A stretch of DNA of 64,000 nt, taken from contig CP021423.1 in assembly GCA_002162075.1 (NCBI GenBank), positions 496,001 to 560,000 of the forward strand, in the 5' to 3' direction. Below are positions 50,006-59,499 of this stretch, piece by piece. The notes beneath the pieces are model-generated. The model was given only the letters and a program-made list of their open reading frames with translations. It did no database searches and was not told the DNA's origin. Positions within the stretch are counted from its first letter, which is position 1, and the number at the start of each line of letters is the position of its first letter. The DNA is from Armatimonadetes bacterium Uphvl-Ar1. Its GTDB lineage: Bacteria > Armatimonadota > Fimbriimonadia > Fimbriimonadales > Fimbriimonadaceae. The position numbers were made by a program, and so were the translations under genes.

Positions 50006-51418
50006 GTGGCGATGTTGCGCGAAGCGATCAGTGTTTTTGACATTTTCAAGATTGGGGTGGGGCCGAGTAGCTCCCATACACTTGGGCCGTGGAGGGCGGC
50101 GATGATCTTTTTGCGGGATTTGGGGATTGCTGATATTGAGCGGGTGCAGATTGACCTTTATGGAAGTTTGGCAAAGACGGGAAAGGGGCACGGAACGGAC
50201 ATTGCGGTTCAGTTAGGGTTGATGGAGTGGGATCCGAAGAGTTGTGACGTCGAAGCTATTTCGGGAGTGATCAAAATTATTTCGGAAACCAAACGGTTGA
50301 AGGTGCGGGGAATGGAAATTGCGTTTGATCCGAAACAAGATATTGTCTTTCACATGGACGAGAGTTTGCCATTCCATCCAAATGGTGTACGTTTTACGGC
50401 TTGGGGTGATGGGCGCAGAGAGAGCAGCACCCAGTACTCCGTTGGGGGTGGATTTGTTGTTACTGAGAATGAGGAATTGGCGGGAGCCAGGTGTTTGATT
50501 TTGCCTTATCCGGTAGAGAGTGCGGGGGAGCTTGAGGGGCATTGCGAGCGTTCGGGGCTGGACATTCCGGGAGTGAGTCTTGCTAATGAAGACCGATGGC
50601 GGAAACGTGAGGAGACGGAGGCGGGATTGGATGAGATTTGGGAGACGATGAAGGCGTGCGTTTATCGTGGTTGCCACACGGATGGGGTTTTGCCGGGTGG
50701 GTTGAACGTGACGCGACGGGCAAAAGCTCAAAATGCGGAGTTGATTGGGGCAAGAAGTTATTCAGATTTTGATGGTTGGGTTGCGGCGATGCGGTACGCA
50801 AGCCCGAATTTCCAACAAACGTTGCGGTGGATTAGTGTTTTTGCCCTGGCGGTGAACGAAGAAAATGCAGCGTTTGGTCGGGTGGTCACGGCTCCGACCA
50901 ATGGTGCGGCGGGAGTGATTCCGGCAGTCATGATGTACGGACACACATTTCTGGGTTATACGGATTTGCAGTTGCGGGATTTTATTTTGGTGGCAGCAGA
51001 GATTGGATGCTTATTTAAGAAGGGGGCGACGATCAGTGCGGCAATGGGAGGATGTATGGCGGAGATTGGGGTGAGTTCGGCGATGGCGGCCGGGGCACAC
51101 GCTTACATGCTGGGCTGCGATACGGCGCGGGTTTTGATGGCGGCAGAGATTGCGATGGAACACCATTTGGGATTGACATGTGATCCGGTGGGTGGATTGG
51201 TGCAAGTACCGTGTATTGAGCGGAACACGATGGGAGCCATGAAGGCGATCACGGCTGCGAATATTGCCGTCGGAAGTGATCCGAGCCTGGCGAAGATTAG
51301 TTTGGATGATGTCATTGTGACAATGTGGGAGACGGCCCTTGACATGAATAGTCGGTACAAGGAAACGAGCGAAGGGGGGTTGGCTTTGCGAGTTAGCGTT
51401 GTGGTTCCGGAGTGCTAG
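50006..51418 (+). CDS. sdaA: L-serine ammonia-lyase, iron-sulfur type
   Basis: 470 residues, single-chain type with beta domain first ([20 protein letters not shown]) and alpha domain second. The [4Fe-4S] ligand cysteines are recognisable in [20 protein letters not shown] and [20 protein letters not shown], with [20 protein letters not shown] in the active site. Converts L-serine to pyruvate and ammonia. The GTG at 50006 follows TATACT by six bases, predicting a leaderless mRNA; ATG 50012 is an alternative. Convergent with trhO, whose stop it overlaps by four bases. Confidence 0.93.
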   Translation: MAMLREAISVFDIFKIGVGPSSSHTLGPWRAAMIFLRDLGIADIERVQIDLYGSLAKTGKGHGTDIAVQLGLMEWDPKSCDVEAISGVIKIISETKRLKVRGMEIAFDPKQDIVFHMDESLPFHPNGVRFTAWGDGRRESSTQYSVGGGFVVTENEELAGARCLILPYPVESAGELEGHCERSGLDIPGVSLANEDRWRKREETEAGLDEIWETMKACVYRGCHTDGVLPGGLNVTRRAKAQNAELIGARSYSDFDGWVAAMRYASPNFQQTLRWISVFALAVNEENAAFGRVVTAPTNGAAGVIPAVMMYGHTFLGYTDLQLRDFILVAAEIGCLFKKGATISAAMGGCMAEIGVSSAMAAGAHAYMLGCDTARVLMAAEIAMEHHLGLTCDPVGGLVQVPCIERNTMGAMKAITAANIAVGSDPSLAKISLDDVIVTMWETALDMNSRYKETSEGGLALRVSVVVPEC

Positions 51419-52143
51419 GTTTTTGGTGTTTCGGTGTATGTGGGATTGAGATCGTGATCAAGCGTGCGGCGGTCGTCGAAAATGAAGCAGGTGCCTTGGA
51501 ACAGTGAGTCATTGGGGGGGATTTCCTCAAGGTATTTGAGGATGCCTCCCAGGAGATGAAAAACTTCGTTGTGACCGAGTTGGCGGAGGTAAGCGGTCGC
51601 TTTTTCGCATCGGATTCCGCCGGTACAGAACATAGCAACCTTTTGGTTAGGATCCTTTAGGTTTTCTTTTATATACTCGGGGAATTGGGTGAATGTCTCG
51701 GTTTCGGGGTTGATTGCACCATCAAATGTGCCTTGGATAAATTCGTAGTCATTACGGCAGTCGATGAGAGTGACATCAGGGTCTTGAATGAGGGTGTTCC
51801 ACGCCTCAGGTGTAACATAAGTGCCGACCAATTGGTTGGGGTCAATACTTGGGATGCCCATGGTGACAATTTCTGGCTTGATTTTGACTTTCCAACGGTG
51901 GAACGGTGACTCTTCGGTTTCCGAATATTTAATTGTGAGGGTGTTGATATCGGGGTGGTTTTGGAGTTCCTGGACAAACTGTTCGATGCTTACGGGCTCA
52001 CCTGAGAGGGTTGAGTTGATTCCTTCGTTCGCGATGAGCACGGTGCCAAGGAGATTGAGTTGCTCTCCGAGAGACTGGATGAATTCCCGGAGAACTTGAG
52101 GTTCTGCGATCGGCGTGAACTTATAGAACGCGGCGACGAGCAT
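51415..52143 (-). CDS. trhO: tRNA uridine(34) hydroxylase TrhO (rhodanese family)
   Basis: 242 residues. N-terminal acylphosphatase-like domain (MLVAAFYKFTPIAEPQVLRE ... GTVLIANEGINSTLSGEPVS) followed by a rhodanese domain: VTLIDCRNDYEFIQGTFDGA and the active-site loop AMFCTGGIRCEKATAYLRQL with the catalytic Cys. The family adds oxygen to uridine 34 in tRNA to make ho5U. Follows the AlkD-like gene by 8 bp on the same strand. Confidence 0.92.
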   Translation of the reverse strand: MLVAAFYKFTPIAEPQVLREFIQSLGEQLNLLGTVLIANEGINSTLSGEPVSIEQFVQELQNHPDINTLTIKYSETEESPFHRWKVKIKPEIVTMGIPSIDPNQLVGTYVTPEAWNTLIQDPDVTLIDCRNDYEFIQGTFDGAINPETETFTQFPEYIKENLKDPNQKVAMFCTGGIRCEKATAYLRQLGHNEVFHLLGGILKYLEEIPPNDSLFQGTCFIFDDRRTLDHDLNPTYTETPKT

Positions 52144-52151
52144 GATTGAAC

Positions 52152-52817
52152 TTATGCTTTGGCGAGAAACTCGCGGATTGCGTTTGCGGCGTTCGGGGTT
52201 TCTTGTCCACTTTGACCGTGATCAACTTTGACTTCTCCGATGACTTCAGCCGCTTTGATGGCGATTTCGGTCAAGGATTTTCGATGTCTTCCGATGGCGA
52301 TGAGGGCTGAGTTCATGGCGTATCGGGTTCGGTTGGGGGCGTGGTGGATGTTTTTGATAATGAAATCAATCAGCGGGCGAAATTCGGTGTCGGCTCGGCG
52401 AGTGGCTTTGGCGGCGAAGATGGAAACGGCATTCCACCCGATGGTTGACACAGATTCCATGGGGGATTCGATCCAGGCCTGGGTTGTGATCCAGGAGTTG
52501 GGATAGCGAACCATGAGTCCGGCGACCGAACCACAGAGGACGAAGTTTTCGGCTTCTTCGGCCCAAAGTGTGAGTTCATCCATGCTGAGATCGGTGGGGC
52601 TGGCAACAAGGGTTGCGAGCATGCGCGCATCGTGGTTTTCTGTGTTCCAGAGGAGGGTTGCTTGGCGTGAGCTATTGCGAAATTCTCCGGCGATACGTTT
52701 GAGGTTAGTGAAGCTGACTCCGAACATGGGTTCTTTGATGCCATGCGATTTGTATACAGCGCAGTTCTTTTTCGATCCACTGCGTTCCAGTTCCTCCATC
52801 ATTTCCTCAAATTTCAT
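52152..52817 (-). CDS. DNA alkylation repair (AlkD-like) HEAT-repeat protein
   Basis: 221 residues. HEAT-like helices and the family pattern GIKEPMFGVSFTNLKRIAGE, LLWNTENHDARMLATLVASP, SDLSMDELTLWAEEAENF-type segment and IKNIHHAPNRTRYAMNSALI, ending AAEVIGEVKVDHGQSGQETP. Similar proteins excise or bind alkylated bases; this subgroup may be only distantly related to AlkD, and catalysis is not proven. TAAAAT eight bases before the ATG at 52817 predicts a leaderless mRNA. Confidence 0.8.
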   Translation of the reverse strand: MKFEEMMEELERSGSKKNCAVYKSHGIKEPMFGVSFTNLKRIAGEFRNSSRQATLLWNTENHDARMLATLVASPTDLSMDELTLWAEEAENFVLCGSVAGLMVRYPNSWITTQAWIESPMESVSTIGWNAVSIFAAKATRRADTEFRPLIDFIIKNIHHAPNRTRYAMNSALIAIGRHRKSLTEIAIKAAEVIGEVKVDHGQSGQETPNAANAIREFLAKA

Positions 52818-52892
52818 AATTTTGGATTTTACTGGAATTGGGTTTTAGCCCCCCCGCCTTGATTTTCCGGAACGAAACGGATTCGATTGGCA

Positions 52893-52898
52893 TATAAT
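52893..52898 (+). promoter_or_regulatory. -10 box of the redoxin gene
   Basis: A consensus TATAAT nine bases before the ATG at 52908. Transcription would start two or three bases before the start codon, so the mRNA would be leaderless or nearly so. Confidence 0.65.
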
Positions 52899-52907
52899 AG
52901 GGTTAGG

Positions 52908-53486
52908 ATGAAAGCGTTTGCTTTCTCTGCTCTCGTCGCGGGTGCTGTGGTAGCCTTAGTTGTTGCCGGTTCCCGGGTTGATGCCTCCAGTTTGGAGACG
53001 GTTGAGACGCAGAATGTTAAGGCTCCTAATTTCAGCTTGAAGACGGCGGATGGCAAGGCTCATACGCTGGAAAGCTTGACAAAGGATGCGGACGAAGTTG
53101 TTTTTTACTTCATTGGTCACACTTGCCCGATCAATACCAAGGCTTACCCTTACGTTCACCAGTTTGCGAATACGGCAAATGGTAAGAAGGTGAAGTTCGT
53201 TGGAATTCTTGATGGTGGAAAGGCTGAAACCGAAGCATGGACCAAGAAGAGCGGTGCGAAGTATCCGATCCTCATGGATGCGGAGAAGAACACGATTGCG
53301 GCTTTTGGTGCCCAGCGATCCCCTTGGTTTGTGGTCGTTGACAAGAAGGGTAATGTTGTTCACACTGACAAAGGCTATTCGGCTGACCAGTTGAAATCTC
53401 TGAGCGATCGAATTGCGAAGGTTGAAGGTAAGACGGCTCCGACTCTCAAGCTTGAGGGTGCGCCGACTCGCCTCACCTATGGCTGA
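52908..53486 (+). CDS. Exported thioredoxin-fold peroxiredoxin/redoxin-like protein
   Basis: 192 residues from ATG 52908 with a signal peptide (AFSALVAGAVVALVVAGSR). The thioredoxin-like fold follows: VKAPNFSLKTADGKAHTLES, then VVFYFIGHTCPINTKAYPYV with a single Cys (no C-x-x-C pair), and AFGAQRSPWFVVVDKKGNVV with the cis-Pro region. One Cys in this position fits AhpC/TSA-type chemistry or a tethered oxidoreductase. A preceding TATAAT box gives a near-leaderless start. Confidence 0.82.
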   Translation: MKAFAFSALVAGAVVALVVAGSRVDASSLETVETQNVKAPNFSLKTADGKAHTLESLTKDADEVVFYFIGHTCPINTKAYPYVHQFANTANGKKVKFVGILDGGKAETEAWTKKSGAKYPILMDAEKNTIAAFGAQRSPWFVVVDKKGNVVHTDKGYSADQLKSLSDRIAKVEGKTAPTLKLEGAPTRLTYG

Positions 53487-53500
53487 CCGTTTTAGGTTTT

Positions 53501-53570
53501 TGCTCTCCGTGTGAGAGCATTTGATCTGAAATCCGAGAATCCCTGGCTTTTGCGAGCCGGGGATTTTTGT
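53501..53570 (+). terminator. Terminator pair after the redoxin gene
   Basis: First hairpin TGCTCTC (53501-53507) with GAGAGCA (53513-53519). Second hairpin AATCCCTGGCT (53538-53548), loop TTTGCG, AGCCGGGGATT (53555-53565) with one G-U pair, followed by TTTGTT. The second is a classic intrinsic terminator. Confidence 0.85.
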
Positions 53571-53642
53571 TAGGTCTTTACGGGTCTTTGGGAGGGGGGT
53601 TGGTGGGTGAGATAGGGTGAGGGGTAACCTGACGGGACGACT

Positions 53643-54941
53643 ATGGGAACTCCGATTACGAAGTCCGCGACGGGTTTGTACGTGCCGAATGATCCAATCA
53701 TTCCGTTTATTGAAGGTGATGGCACAGGGCCGGATATTTGGCGAGCAAGCCAGCGCGTTTTTGATGCTGCGGTCGAGAAGGCTTACGGAGGAACACGGCG
53801 CGTTGAGTGGAAGGAAGTTTTGGCGGGTCAGAAGGCTTTTGATACAACCGGAGATTGGTTGCCGCAGGAGACCTTGGATGTTTTCAGCGAGTATTTGATT
53901 GGGATAAAAGGGCCGCTGACGACTCCGGTCGGTGGTGGGATTCGGTCAATTAATGTGGCATTGCGCCAGATCTTGGACTTATATGTGTGTTTGCGTCCGG
54001 TTCGCTGGTTCACGGGTGTTCCCAGTCCGGTGAAGGAGCCGAATTTGGTGGACATGGTGATTTTCCGCGAGAACACGGAAGATATCTATGCGGGGATGGA
54101 GTTTGTTGGGGGGAGTGATGACGCGGCAAAGTTCCTGGCGTTCTTGGAAGCGGAGTTTCCGGATCGATTCAAGAAAATCAGATTTGGGACAAAGGAGAAA
54201 GTTGACGGTTGGAACAAAGAGTTGGAATCAATTGGTTCTCAGGCTCGTGATTTAGCGGTTGAAGTCGGTCTTGGGATTAAGCCAGTGAGTTATAGCGGCA
54301 CCGAGCGAATTGTTCATTCAGCGATGGAATACGCGATTGCGAATGGTCGGAAGAGCGTGACGCTTGTTCACAAGGGGAACATCATGAAGTTCACCGAGGG
54401 CGCGTTCATGGAATGGGGTTACAAAGTTGCCCGTGATTTCTTTGGCGCGGTTCCCCTGGATGGTGGTCCGTGGCATGTGATTCCGGAAGGTAAGCCGGGG
54501 GCGGGGATCGTGATTAAGGATGTGATTGCGGATGCATTCTTGCAGCAAATTTTGCTTCGACCTGCAGAATATGACGTTGTTGCAACGTTGAACCTGAACG
54601 GCGATTATGTGAGTGATGCTTTGGCGGCGCAGGTTGGCGGGATTGGGATTGCACCGGGCGCGAATATCAACTATGTGAGTGGTCATGCGATTTTTGAGGC
54701 AACCCACGGAACGGCACCGAAGTATGCGAATCAGGACAAGGTCAATCCGAGTTCGGTGATTTTGAGTGGCGAGATGATGTTCCGGTATCTGGGATGGACC
54801 GAGGTTGCGGACATGATTATCAAGGGTGTCGAGGGTGCAATTGGAGCGAAGACAGTGACCTACGATTTTGAGCGGCTGATGACGGGAGCGACTTTGGTGA
54901 GTTGTTCGGGATTTGGCGAAGAGATTGTTAAGCACATGTAG
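53643..54941 (+). CDS. icd: Isocitrate dehydrogenase (NADP+)
   Basis: 432 residues. Markers: [19 protein letters not shown], the phospho-regulated Ser in [78 protein letters not shown] and the NADP-specific Lys-Tyr in [20 protein letters not shown]. Oxidises isocitrate to 2-oxoglutarate in the citric acid cycle. Preceded by a terminator and a 150-bp gap, so it is its own unit. Confidence 0.95.
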   Translation: MGTPITKSATGLYVPNDPIIPFIEGDGTGPDIWRASQRVFDAAVEKAYGGTRRVEWKEVLAGQKAFDTTGDWLPQETLDVFSEYLIGIKGPLTTPVGGGIRSINVALRQILDLYVCLRPVRWFTGVPSPVKEPNLVDMVIFRENTEDIYAGMEFVGGSDDAAKFLAFLEAEFPDRFKKIRFGTKEKVDGWNKELESIGSQARDLAVEVGLGIKPVSYSGTERIVHSAMEYAIANGRKSVTLVHKGNIMKFTEGAFMEWGYKVARDFFGAVPLDGGPWHVIPEGKPGAGIVIKDVIADAFLQQILLRPAEYDVVATLNLNGDYVSDALAAQVGGIGIAPGANINYVSGHAIFEATHGTAPKYANQDKVNPSSVILSGEMMFRYLGWTEVADMIIKGVEGAIGAKTVTYDFERLMTGATLVSCSGFGEEIVKHM

Positions 54942-54977
54942 TTTGCGATACAAAAGTTGCGCATAGTGCTTGTTTGT

Positions 54978-55008
54978 CATGCCTCTGCTCTGTTAGAGTA
55001 GGGGCATG
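54978..55008 (+). promoter_or_regulatory. Hairpin ending on the start codon of the next gene
   Basis: CATGCCTCTGCTCT (54978-54991), loop GTT, AGAGTAGGGGCATG (54995-55008): a 14-bp stem with two G-U pairs. The second arm contains AGGGG and the ATG at 55006, and TAGAGT (54994-54999) inside it is a possible -10 box. It may be the icd terminator overlapping the next promoter. Confidence 0.55.
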
Positions 55009-56853
55009 ATGATTTGGGCGGTTGCGGCGTCGGCGGTTTCTAGTGGTTGGATCGATAATGACTTTCGGGATGTGCCGGTCAGTGTCTACACGATCGACAT
55101 GAAGACGGTTTCGGAATCGCGGGTGATTGACGGCATGATGTTGACCGTACCTGTTCAATATCGGGCAACGTTCTCTTCTGATTTTGATGAGTTTGAAGAT
55201 GTTCAGGATCGGCCATATCGTACGCTTCGGTTACGCCCTGATCAGAAATCGGAATCGCAGGATTCAATTGAATTAAGGGCGGCTCTGGAGCGAGTGGATG
55301 TTGTTCAGAGTGAAGTGAATACTCTCTTTTCGTCGCTCAAGGAAATTGGAGGGGGTTCGGACTTTGGCTATCAGGTCAACACGGCGATTGATAAGTGCCT
55401 CGATTCTGCACGATTGGAGACTGGTTCATTTGAGCCAGTGATGATTAATACCAAAGCAGATTTGCAGCCGGGCGGTTGGACGGTTCGGACTTACGGGCAT
55501 GAATTGGTTGACTACTCGATGGACTATTCGATTGAAGCAAAGTTTGAGTACGGCGGGAAGGCTTATTCTGAAGTTGAGCTGAGTGGATCGGTAAGTTTGG
55601 GCTCGGCGTTTGCGCCTCGGTTTAGCGCTCTTGATCAGTATTATGTGCCGGACGGGAGTCCCGAGAAGAAGCTTCAGGAAGCGTTTGGCGGGGGGATTTT
55701 CCGAAAGGACGGTCAGGACAGCACGATCCAGGTTCAGTTACCGGAGTACGAGTATCCATCCGTTTTTGAGGAACGGACGGTTGGAAACTATATTGCCGAT
55801 TTGACTAAAGCGAATGGTTCGGCCCTATTTTCCAATTTGCAGACTCAGGGATACACGATTCCAGAATTGTCCCGGACACTTGACCGACTTGCTCCGCAGG
55901 GAACGGATATGAACCGACTTAATTTTGGGGATTGGGAGGAGAGTGATTGCGAAGCGGATTTGGACTTTCCACCGGGAACCGTATGGGTGCCATCCAACAA
56001 GGGTTACCAGTCGATGATGACGGGGGTGCGATTTGACTATATGTCACCGGGTTTTGATCTCGTTGCTAGCGTGACTGGGGAGGGTAGCCAGGCACCTTCC
56101 ATGCGTGTTCTTTGCATGAATATGAACAAGAAGGAGCCAGCGGCGGGCATCAAGTATTTTCCTTATGTTCCGAAAGATCCGGTGATTCCGATGCTGGCGA
56201 AACGGATGGACGAATCAAATTTCCGGGGGCCATGGGATCAGGCGCGGCTTTGGATTTACACGGACAAGGCGTCACTCGATGACCTTAATAAGCGATTGGT
56301 TCAGCAACTGCCGATTTCGAGTTATGTGATGGCATTAGCGGATGTTGATTGGGTGGGTGGTTTAGGCGAGAAGATGGTTAAAGACGCAAAGATTGTTCGA
56401 CCGGAATTTTTGGCGGGCAATGCGGCTCCGGCTTATGCGACGGGCTTTTTGTTGGAGGCGCTCAATCGGTTTCATGGGAAGAAAGCTGGGGAATGGCTCA
56501 AGAAAAATTCTGCAAGTCTTGTGAAGATTGCGGGGCCTGAGATAGATGACTTTGACCGGGCTCATTTGAAGCTGGTTTTTGGGAGGATGTTGACGTTCGA
56601 TGAAAGCGAAGATCGCCTGGCAGCTTTGCAGATTTTGTCGGCGCATCAGAAAGAGTTTGCGTTTTTGAAGGGTGGGCTCGGTTCAGGACGTCAATCGCTC
56701 TATTCGGCAAATCGGGCGGAAATTGAGGCCGCTCTGGGACTTGTTGAATCAGGAATGTTTGAGGTAGCTCAAGACGCGATGGATTATCTTTCGACAGAGG
56801 GGCCAAGTGATGCGATCAAATCTCGGGCAAAAGCGTTGTTGAAAGTCAATTAG
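55006..56853 (+). CDS. Large protein of unknown function, possibly exported
   Basis: 615 residues. The start MMIWAVAASAVSSGWID is only weakly signal-like. The body is mixed alpha/beta with long acidic stretches (FSSDFDEFEDVQDRPYRTLR), a beta-rich middle and a helical end (LLEALNRFHGKKAGEWLKKN ... FEVAQDAMDYLSTEGPSDAI) that resembles HEAT or TPR-like repeats. I recognise no family or catalytic motif. It sits after icd, convergent with the winged-helix gene, whose stop it overlaps by four bases. TAGAGT six bases upstream predicts a leaderless mRNA. Confidence 0.6.
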   Translation: MMIWAVAASAVSSGWIDNDFRDVPVSVYTIDMKTVSESRVIDGMMLTVPVQYRATFSSDFDEFEDVQDRPYRTLRLRPDQKSESQDSIELRAALERVDVVQSEVNTLFSSLKEIGGGSDFGYQVNTAIDKCLDSARLETGSFEPVMINTKADLQPGGWTVRTYGHELVDYSMDYSIEAKFEYGGKAYSEVELSGSVSLGSAFAPRFSALDQYYVPDGSPEKKLQEAFGGGIFRKDGQDSTIQVQLPEYEYPSVFEERTVGNYIADLTKANGSALFSNLQTQGYTIPELSRTLDRLAPQGTDMNRLNFGDWEESDCEADLDFPPGTVWVPSNKGYQSMMTGVRFDYMSPGFDLVASVTGEGSQAPSMRVLCMNMNKKEPAAGIKYFPYVPKDPVIPMLAKRMDESNFRGPWDQARLWIYTDKASLDDLNKRLVQQLPISSYVMALADVDWVGGLGEKMVKDAKIVRPEFLAGNAAPAYATGFLLEALNRFHGKKAGEWLKKNSASLVKIAGPEIDDFDRAHLKLVFGRMLTFDESEDRLAALQILSAHQKEFAFLKGGLGSGRQSLYSANRAEIEAALGLVESGMFEVAQDAMDYLSTEGPSDAIKSRAKALLKVN

Positions 56854-57551
56854 GCGGCGAGGACATCGTTGACGTTTTTGTTCCAGACCGGGCGAAAGTG
56901 TTCCATCAGAGTGGGAAATAGCCCTGAGCAGAGACTGATGCGGAAGTCGGTGTATTTGAGTCCGCCGGGGTCTTTGAGGATATAGATTTGGACATGGCGA
57001 CCACGTTGGAGTGTGGCGCGGAGGTAGGTGTTGTATCTTTGAAGATGGGCGGGCGGTGAGTTTCCGCTGATTGTGGCGAGGGTTTGCCCGAGCGACCGAG
57101 GGGAATTCTGGATGTAGACGACCGCTCCGTCGATGGTCAACACCAGCAGAATGTCGTTGATGTCATTGCTTTCTCCGACGAAGAATGTTGGGGTGTTATC
57201 GGTGAGGGTGAAATCTCCGACCCATTTGAAGCCGAGTTTAAGAAGTTCTTTGACATGTTCTTGGCCTTTGGGGATGTCAGGTAGTTCGTCATCGGTCGGA
57301 AGGGTTATGGCGAGAGTCGGAGAAACATCGACGGGAACGAGCTGGGATTCGTCCGTGATGACGTAGTTGCCGTGGGGTTTGCCGACGCGTTTGATGCGCT
57401 TGAGAACGCCTTCTGTTTCGAGTTGTCGGCAGATAAGACTGACGGCTTGGGTGGAAGGGACATATTGACGAAGAGCGTACGCAAGCTCTTCATCGTTGAG
57501 CCCGTTGTTTTCCTTGAGATAGTCGTGGACCATGTTGCGGAGTGAATTCAT
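56850..57551 (-). CDS. Winged-helix protein with a probably inactive GIY-YIG-like domain
   Basis: 233 residues. Residues about 1-65 read like a winged helix (NNGLNDEELAYALRQYVPST ... ICRQLETEGVLKRIKRVGKP). Residues about 125-230 follow the course of GIY-YIG nucleases: ILLVLTIDGAVVYIQNSPRS, then a helix (LQRYNTYLRATLQRGRHVQI, matching 'N-x-x-I/L ... G-x-x-V-x-I'), and a final LFPTLMEHFRPVWN as in the family's ending 'P-x-W-N'. The catalytic Y-I-G is Y-I-Q here, the helix Arg after 'SL' is missing and the metal Glu is not seen. Tentative. TAGCGT six bases before the ATG predicts a leaderless mRNA. Confidence 0.5.
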   Translation of the reverse strand: MNSLRNMVHDYLKENNGLNDEELAYALRQYVPSTQAVSLICRQLETEGVLKRIKRVGKPHGNYVITDESQLVPVDVSPTLAITLPTDDELPDIPKGQEHVKELLKLGFKWVGDFTLTDNTPTFFVGESNDINDILLVLTIDGAVVYIQNSPRSLGQTLATISGNSPPAHLQRYNTYLRATLQRGRHVQIYILKDPGGLKYTDFRISLCSGLFPTLMEHFRPVWNKNVNDVLAA

Positions 57552-57603
57552 GGTTTAACGCTATGATTTTCGGCTTTTGTTAAGCTTTTCTATAATAGAG
57601 GGG

Positions 57604-57855
57604 ATGGTCGAGCGGTTTGAAGTGGTTTCGGTTTCGGTGGAGGAGGTCTTGGGGAGAGCGGAAGAGTTGGGTCTGGTGGTGCGAGAGATGGGGGTGCTCC
57701 AGGGTAAGGGGGCCCGGCATTGGCATCTGACACGAGCGGGGGAGAGAGGGGTTTTAGAGTTGAGTGAGTTAGCGGGGGAGGTTTGGTTGGAGGTTAGGAG
57801 TAATCGGCGGGGGGACTGGATTTTAGGGGCGGTTGCGACTTTGACGAAATTCTAG
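57604..57855 (+). CDS. Small hypothetical protein
   Basis: 83 residues from ATG 57604 (MVERFEVVSVSVEEVLGRAE), ending AVATLTKF. No family recognised; a helix-rich first half followed by a small beta meander (RHWHLTRAGERGVLELS ... VWLEVRSNRRGDWILGAV). TATAAT lies seven bases before the ATG, giving a leaderless promoter, and the gene is divergent from the winged-helix gene. Because this promoter is clear, the gene is likely real. Confidence 0.55.
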   Translation: MVERFEVVSVSVEEVLGRAEELGLVVREMGVLQGKGARHWHLTRAGERGVLELSELAGEVWLEVRSNRRGDWILGAVATLTKF

Positions 57856-57883
57856 ACATGCAGAATTCTAGTTAGGACGACTC

Positions 57884-57929
57884 TACCTCACCCCCAACCC
57901 CCTCTCCACTTACGCGGAGAGGGGGCTAG
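57884..57929. repeat. Pyrimidine-rich REP-like repeat with hairpin
   Basis: CTACCTCACCCCCAACCC leads into CCCCCTCTCC (57898-57907), an 8-nt loop, and GGAGAGGGGG (57916-57925): a perfect 10-bp stem. It lies between convergent genes. Similar pyrimidine-rich text occurs near 63007-63040 and 63190-63230, and dispersed repeats of this general form are common in many genomes. It may also serve as a terminator. Confidence 0.6.
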
Positions 57930-57933
57930 ACGA

Positions 57934-59448
57934 TTAATAGGCCTTGGCGAAGATGACTCGTTTTTGGCTGGGTTTGCCGCTGTAGACACAGACGCCAGGT
58001 TCGTTGTCTTTCGGATCGAGGGGGATGAGGGGGATGCATCGGATGGTTGCCTTGGTGGCGGCACTGATGGCGTCCTCGGTTTCTTGGGTGCCGTCCCAGT
58101 GAGCGAGGATGAATCCGCCTCCGCCACCTTCTTGGGCGAAGGCCGTTTGGAACTCTTCCCAAGAATCCACTCGGTGTGTGTTTGCTTCACGGAGGGCGAG
58201 GGCGCGCTGGTAGAGGGCCCTTTGGAAGTTATCGAGCTCGGTGGCGACGGTTGAGATAATTTGATCGAGCTGGACTTCTTTTTTGTCACCGCCCAAGCGA
58301 GAGGCGATGACGGCTTTCCCTTCCGCGAGATCTCGGGGGCCGATTTCGATCCGGAGACAGACGCCTCTCATTTCCCAGTAGTTGTATTTGAAGCCAGGGG
58401 ATTCTTTTTCTCGGTCGTCAACTTTGACGCGGATGGGTAAACCAGACCAGGTTGTTGCTTTGAGATCAGCGGCAATTTTGTCGGTGGCTTCCATGACGGC
58501 GGCTCGGTCGTCGCCCCTCCCAATGGGAACGATTACGACTTGGATGGGAGCAAGTTTGGGAGGGCAGACAAGGCCGTTATCGTCGCTGTGGGCCATGATC
58601 ATGGTGCCGATGAGGCGGGTGCTGACGCCCCATGATGTGGCGTAGACGTATTCGCGCTTTCCTTCGGCGGATTGGAAAGTGACGTCAAACGCTTTGGCGA
58701 AGTTTTGACCGAGGTGGTGGGAGGTTCCGGCTTGGATCGCCCGGAAATCTTGGGTCATTGCCTCGATGGTGTAGGTGTGGTCGGCTCCGGCGAACTTTTC
58801 ACCGTCGGATTTAATGCCATCGATGACGGGGACGCACATCCACTCTTCGGCGAATCGCTTGTATATCTCGAGAATGGTGAGAGTTTCTTGTTCGGCTTCT
58901 TCGTAGGTTGCGTGGGCGGTGTGTCCTTCTTGCCAAAGGAATTCGGCGGTGCGGAGGAAAAGGCGGGGGCGGAGCTCCCAGCGCATGACGTTGGCCCATT
59001 GGTTGATGAGGAGGGGGAGGTCACGGTAGCTTTGGATCCAGTTTTTGTAGCTGTGCCAGATGATGGTTTCGCTGGTGGGGCGAATGATAAGTTCTTCTTC
59101 GAGTTTGGCTTCAGGATCAACGACGACGCCTTTGCCGTTGGGGTCGTTCATCAGACGGTGGTGGGTGACAATGGCGCATTCTTTGGCGAAGCCATCGACG
59201 TGTTCGGCTTCTTTGCTGAGGAATGATTTGGGGATGAGAAGAGGGAAGTAGGCGTTGACGTGTCCGGTTTCTTTGAACATGCGGTCAAGGGCGTCGCGCA
59301 TGTGTTCCCAGATGGCATAACCGTGGGGTTTGATGACCATGCATCCGCGGACGACGCTGTTGTCAGCGAGGTCGGCTCGTTTGACGACTTCGTTGTACCA
59401 ATCCGCGTAATTTTCTTCTCTGCTCGTGACGCCCAAATCCTTTGCCAT
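57934..59448 (-). CDS. proS: Prolyl-tRNA synthetase, archaeal/eukaryotic type
   Basis: 504 residues, the short (no editing insert) ProS type. Class II core: [60 protein letters not shown] (motif 2 region), [20 protein letters not shown] and [20 protein letters not shown] (motif 3 region), followed by the anticodon-binding domain ([15 protein letters not shown]) and a C-terminal extension ending with Tyr, the archaeal-type hallmark. Charges tRNA-Pro. It is the only aminoacyl-tRNA synthetase in the window. Confidence 0.95.
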   Translation of the reverse strand: MAKDLGVTSREENYADWYNEVVKRADLADNSVVRGCMVIKPHGYAIWEHMRDALDRMFKETGHVNAYFPLLIPKSFLSKEAEHVDGFAKECAIVTHHRLMNDPNGKGVVVDPEAKLEEELIIRPTSETIIWHSYKNWIQSYRDLPLLINQWANVMRWELRPRLFLRTAEFLWQEGHTAHATYEEAEQETLTILEIYKRFAEEWMCVPVIDGIKSDGEKFAGADHTYTIEAMTQDFRAIQAGTSHHLGQNFAKAFDVTFQSAEGKREYVYATSWGVSTRLIGTMIMAHSDDNGLVCPPKLAPIQVVIVPIGRGDDRAAVMEATDKIAADLKATTWSGLPIRVKVDDREKESPGFKYNYWEMRGVCLRIEIGPRDLAEGKAVIASRLGGDKKEVQLDQIISTVATELDNFQRALYQRALALREANTHRVDSWEEFQTAFAQEGGGGGFILAHWDGTQETEDAISAATKATIRCIPLIPLDPKDNEPGVCVYSGKPSQKRVIFAKAY

Positions 59449-59499
59449 GGGGTTGATTTTGGCAGGTTGTGGGGAGTTGGGCTTGGGCGTCAGATTTGG

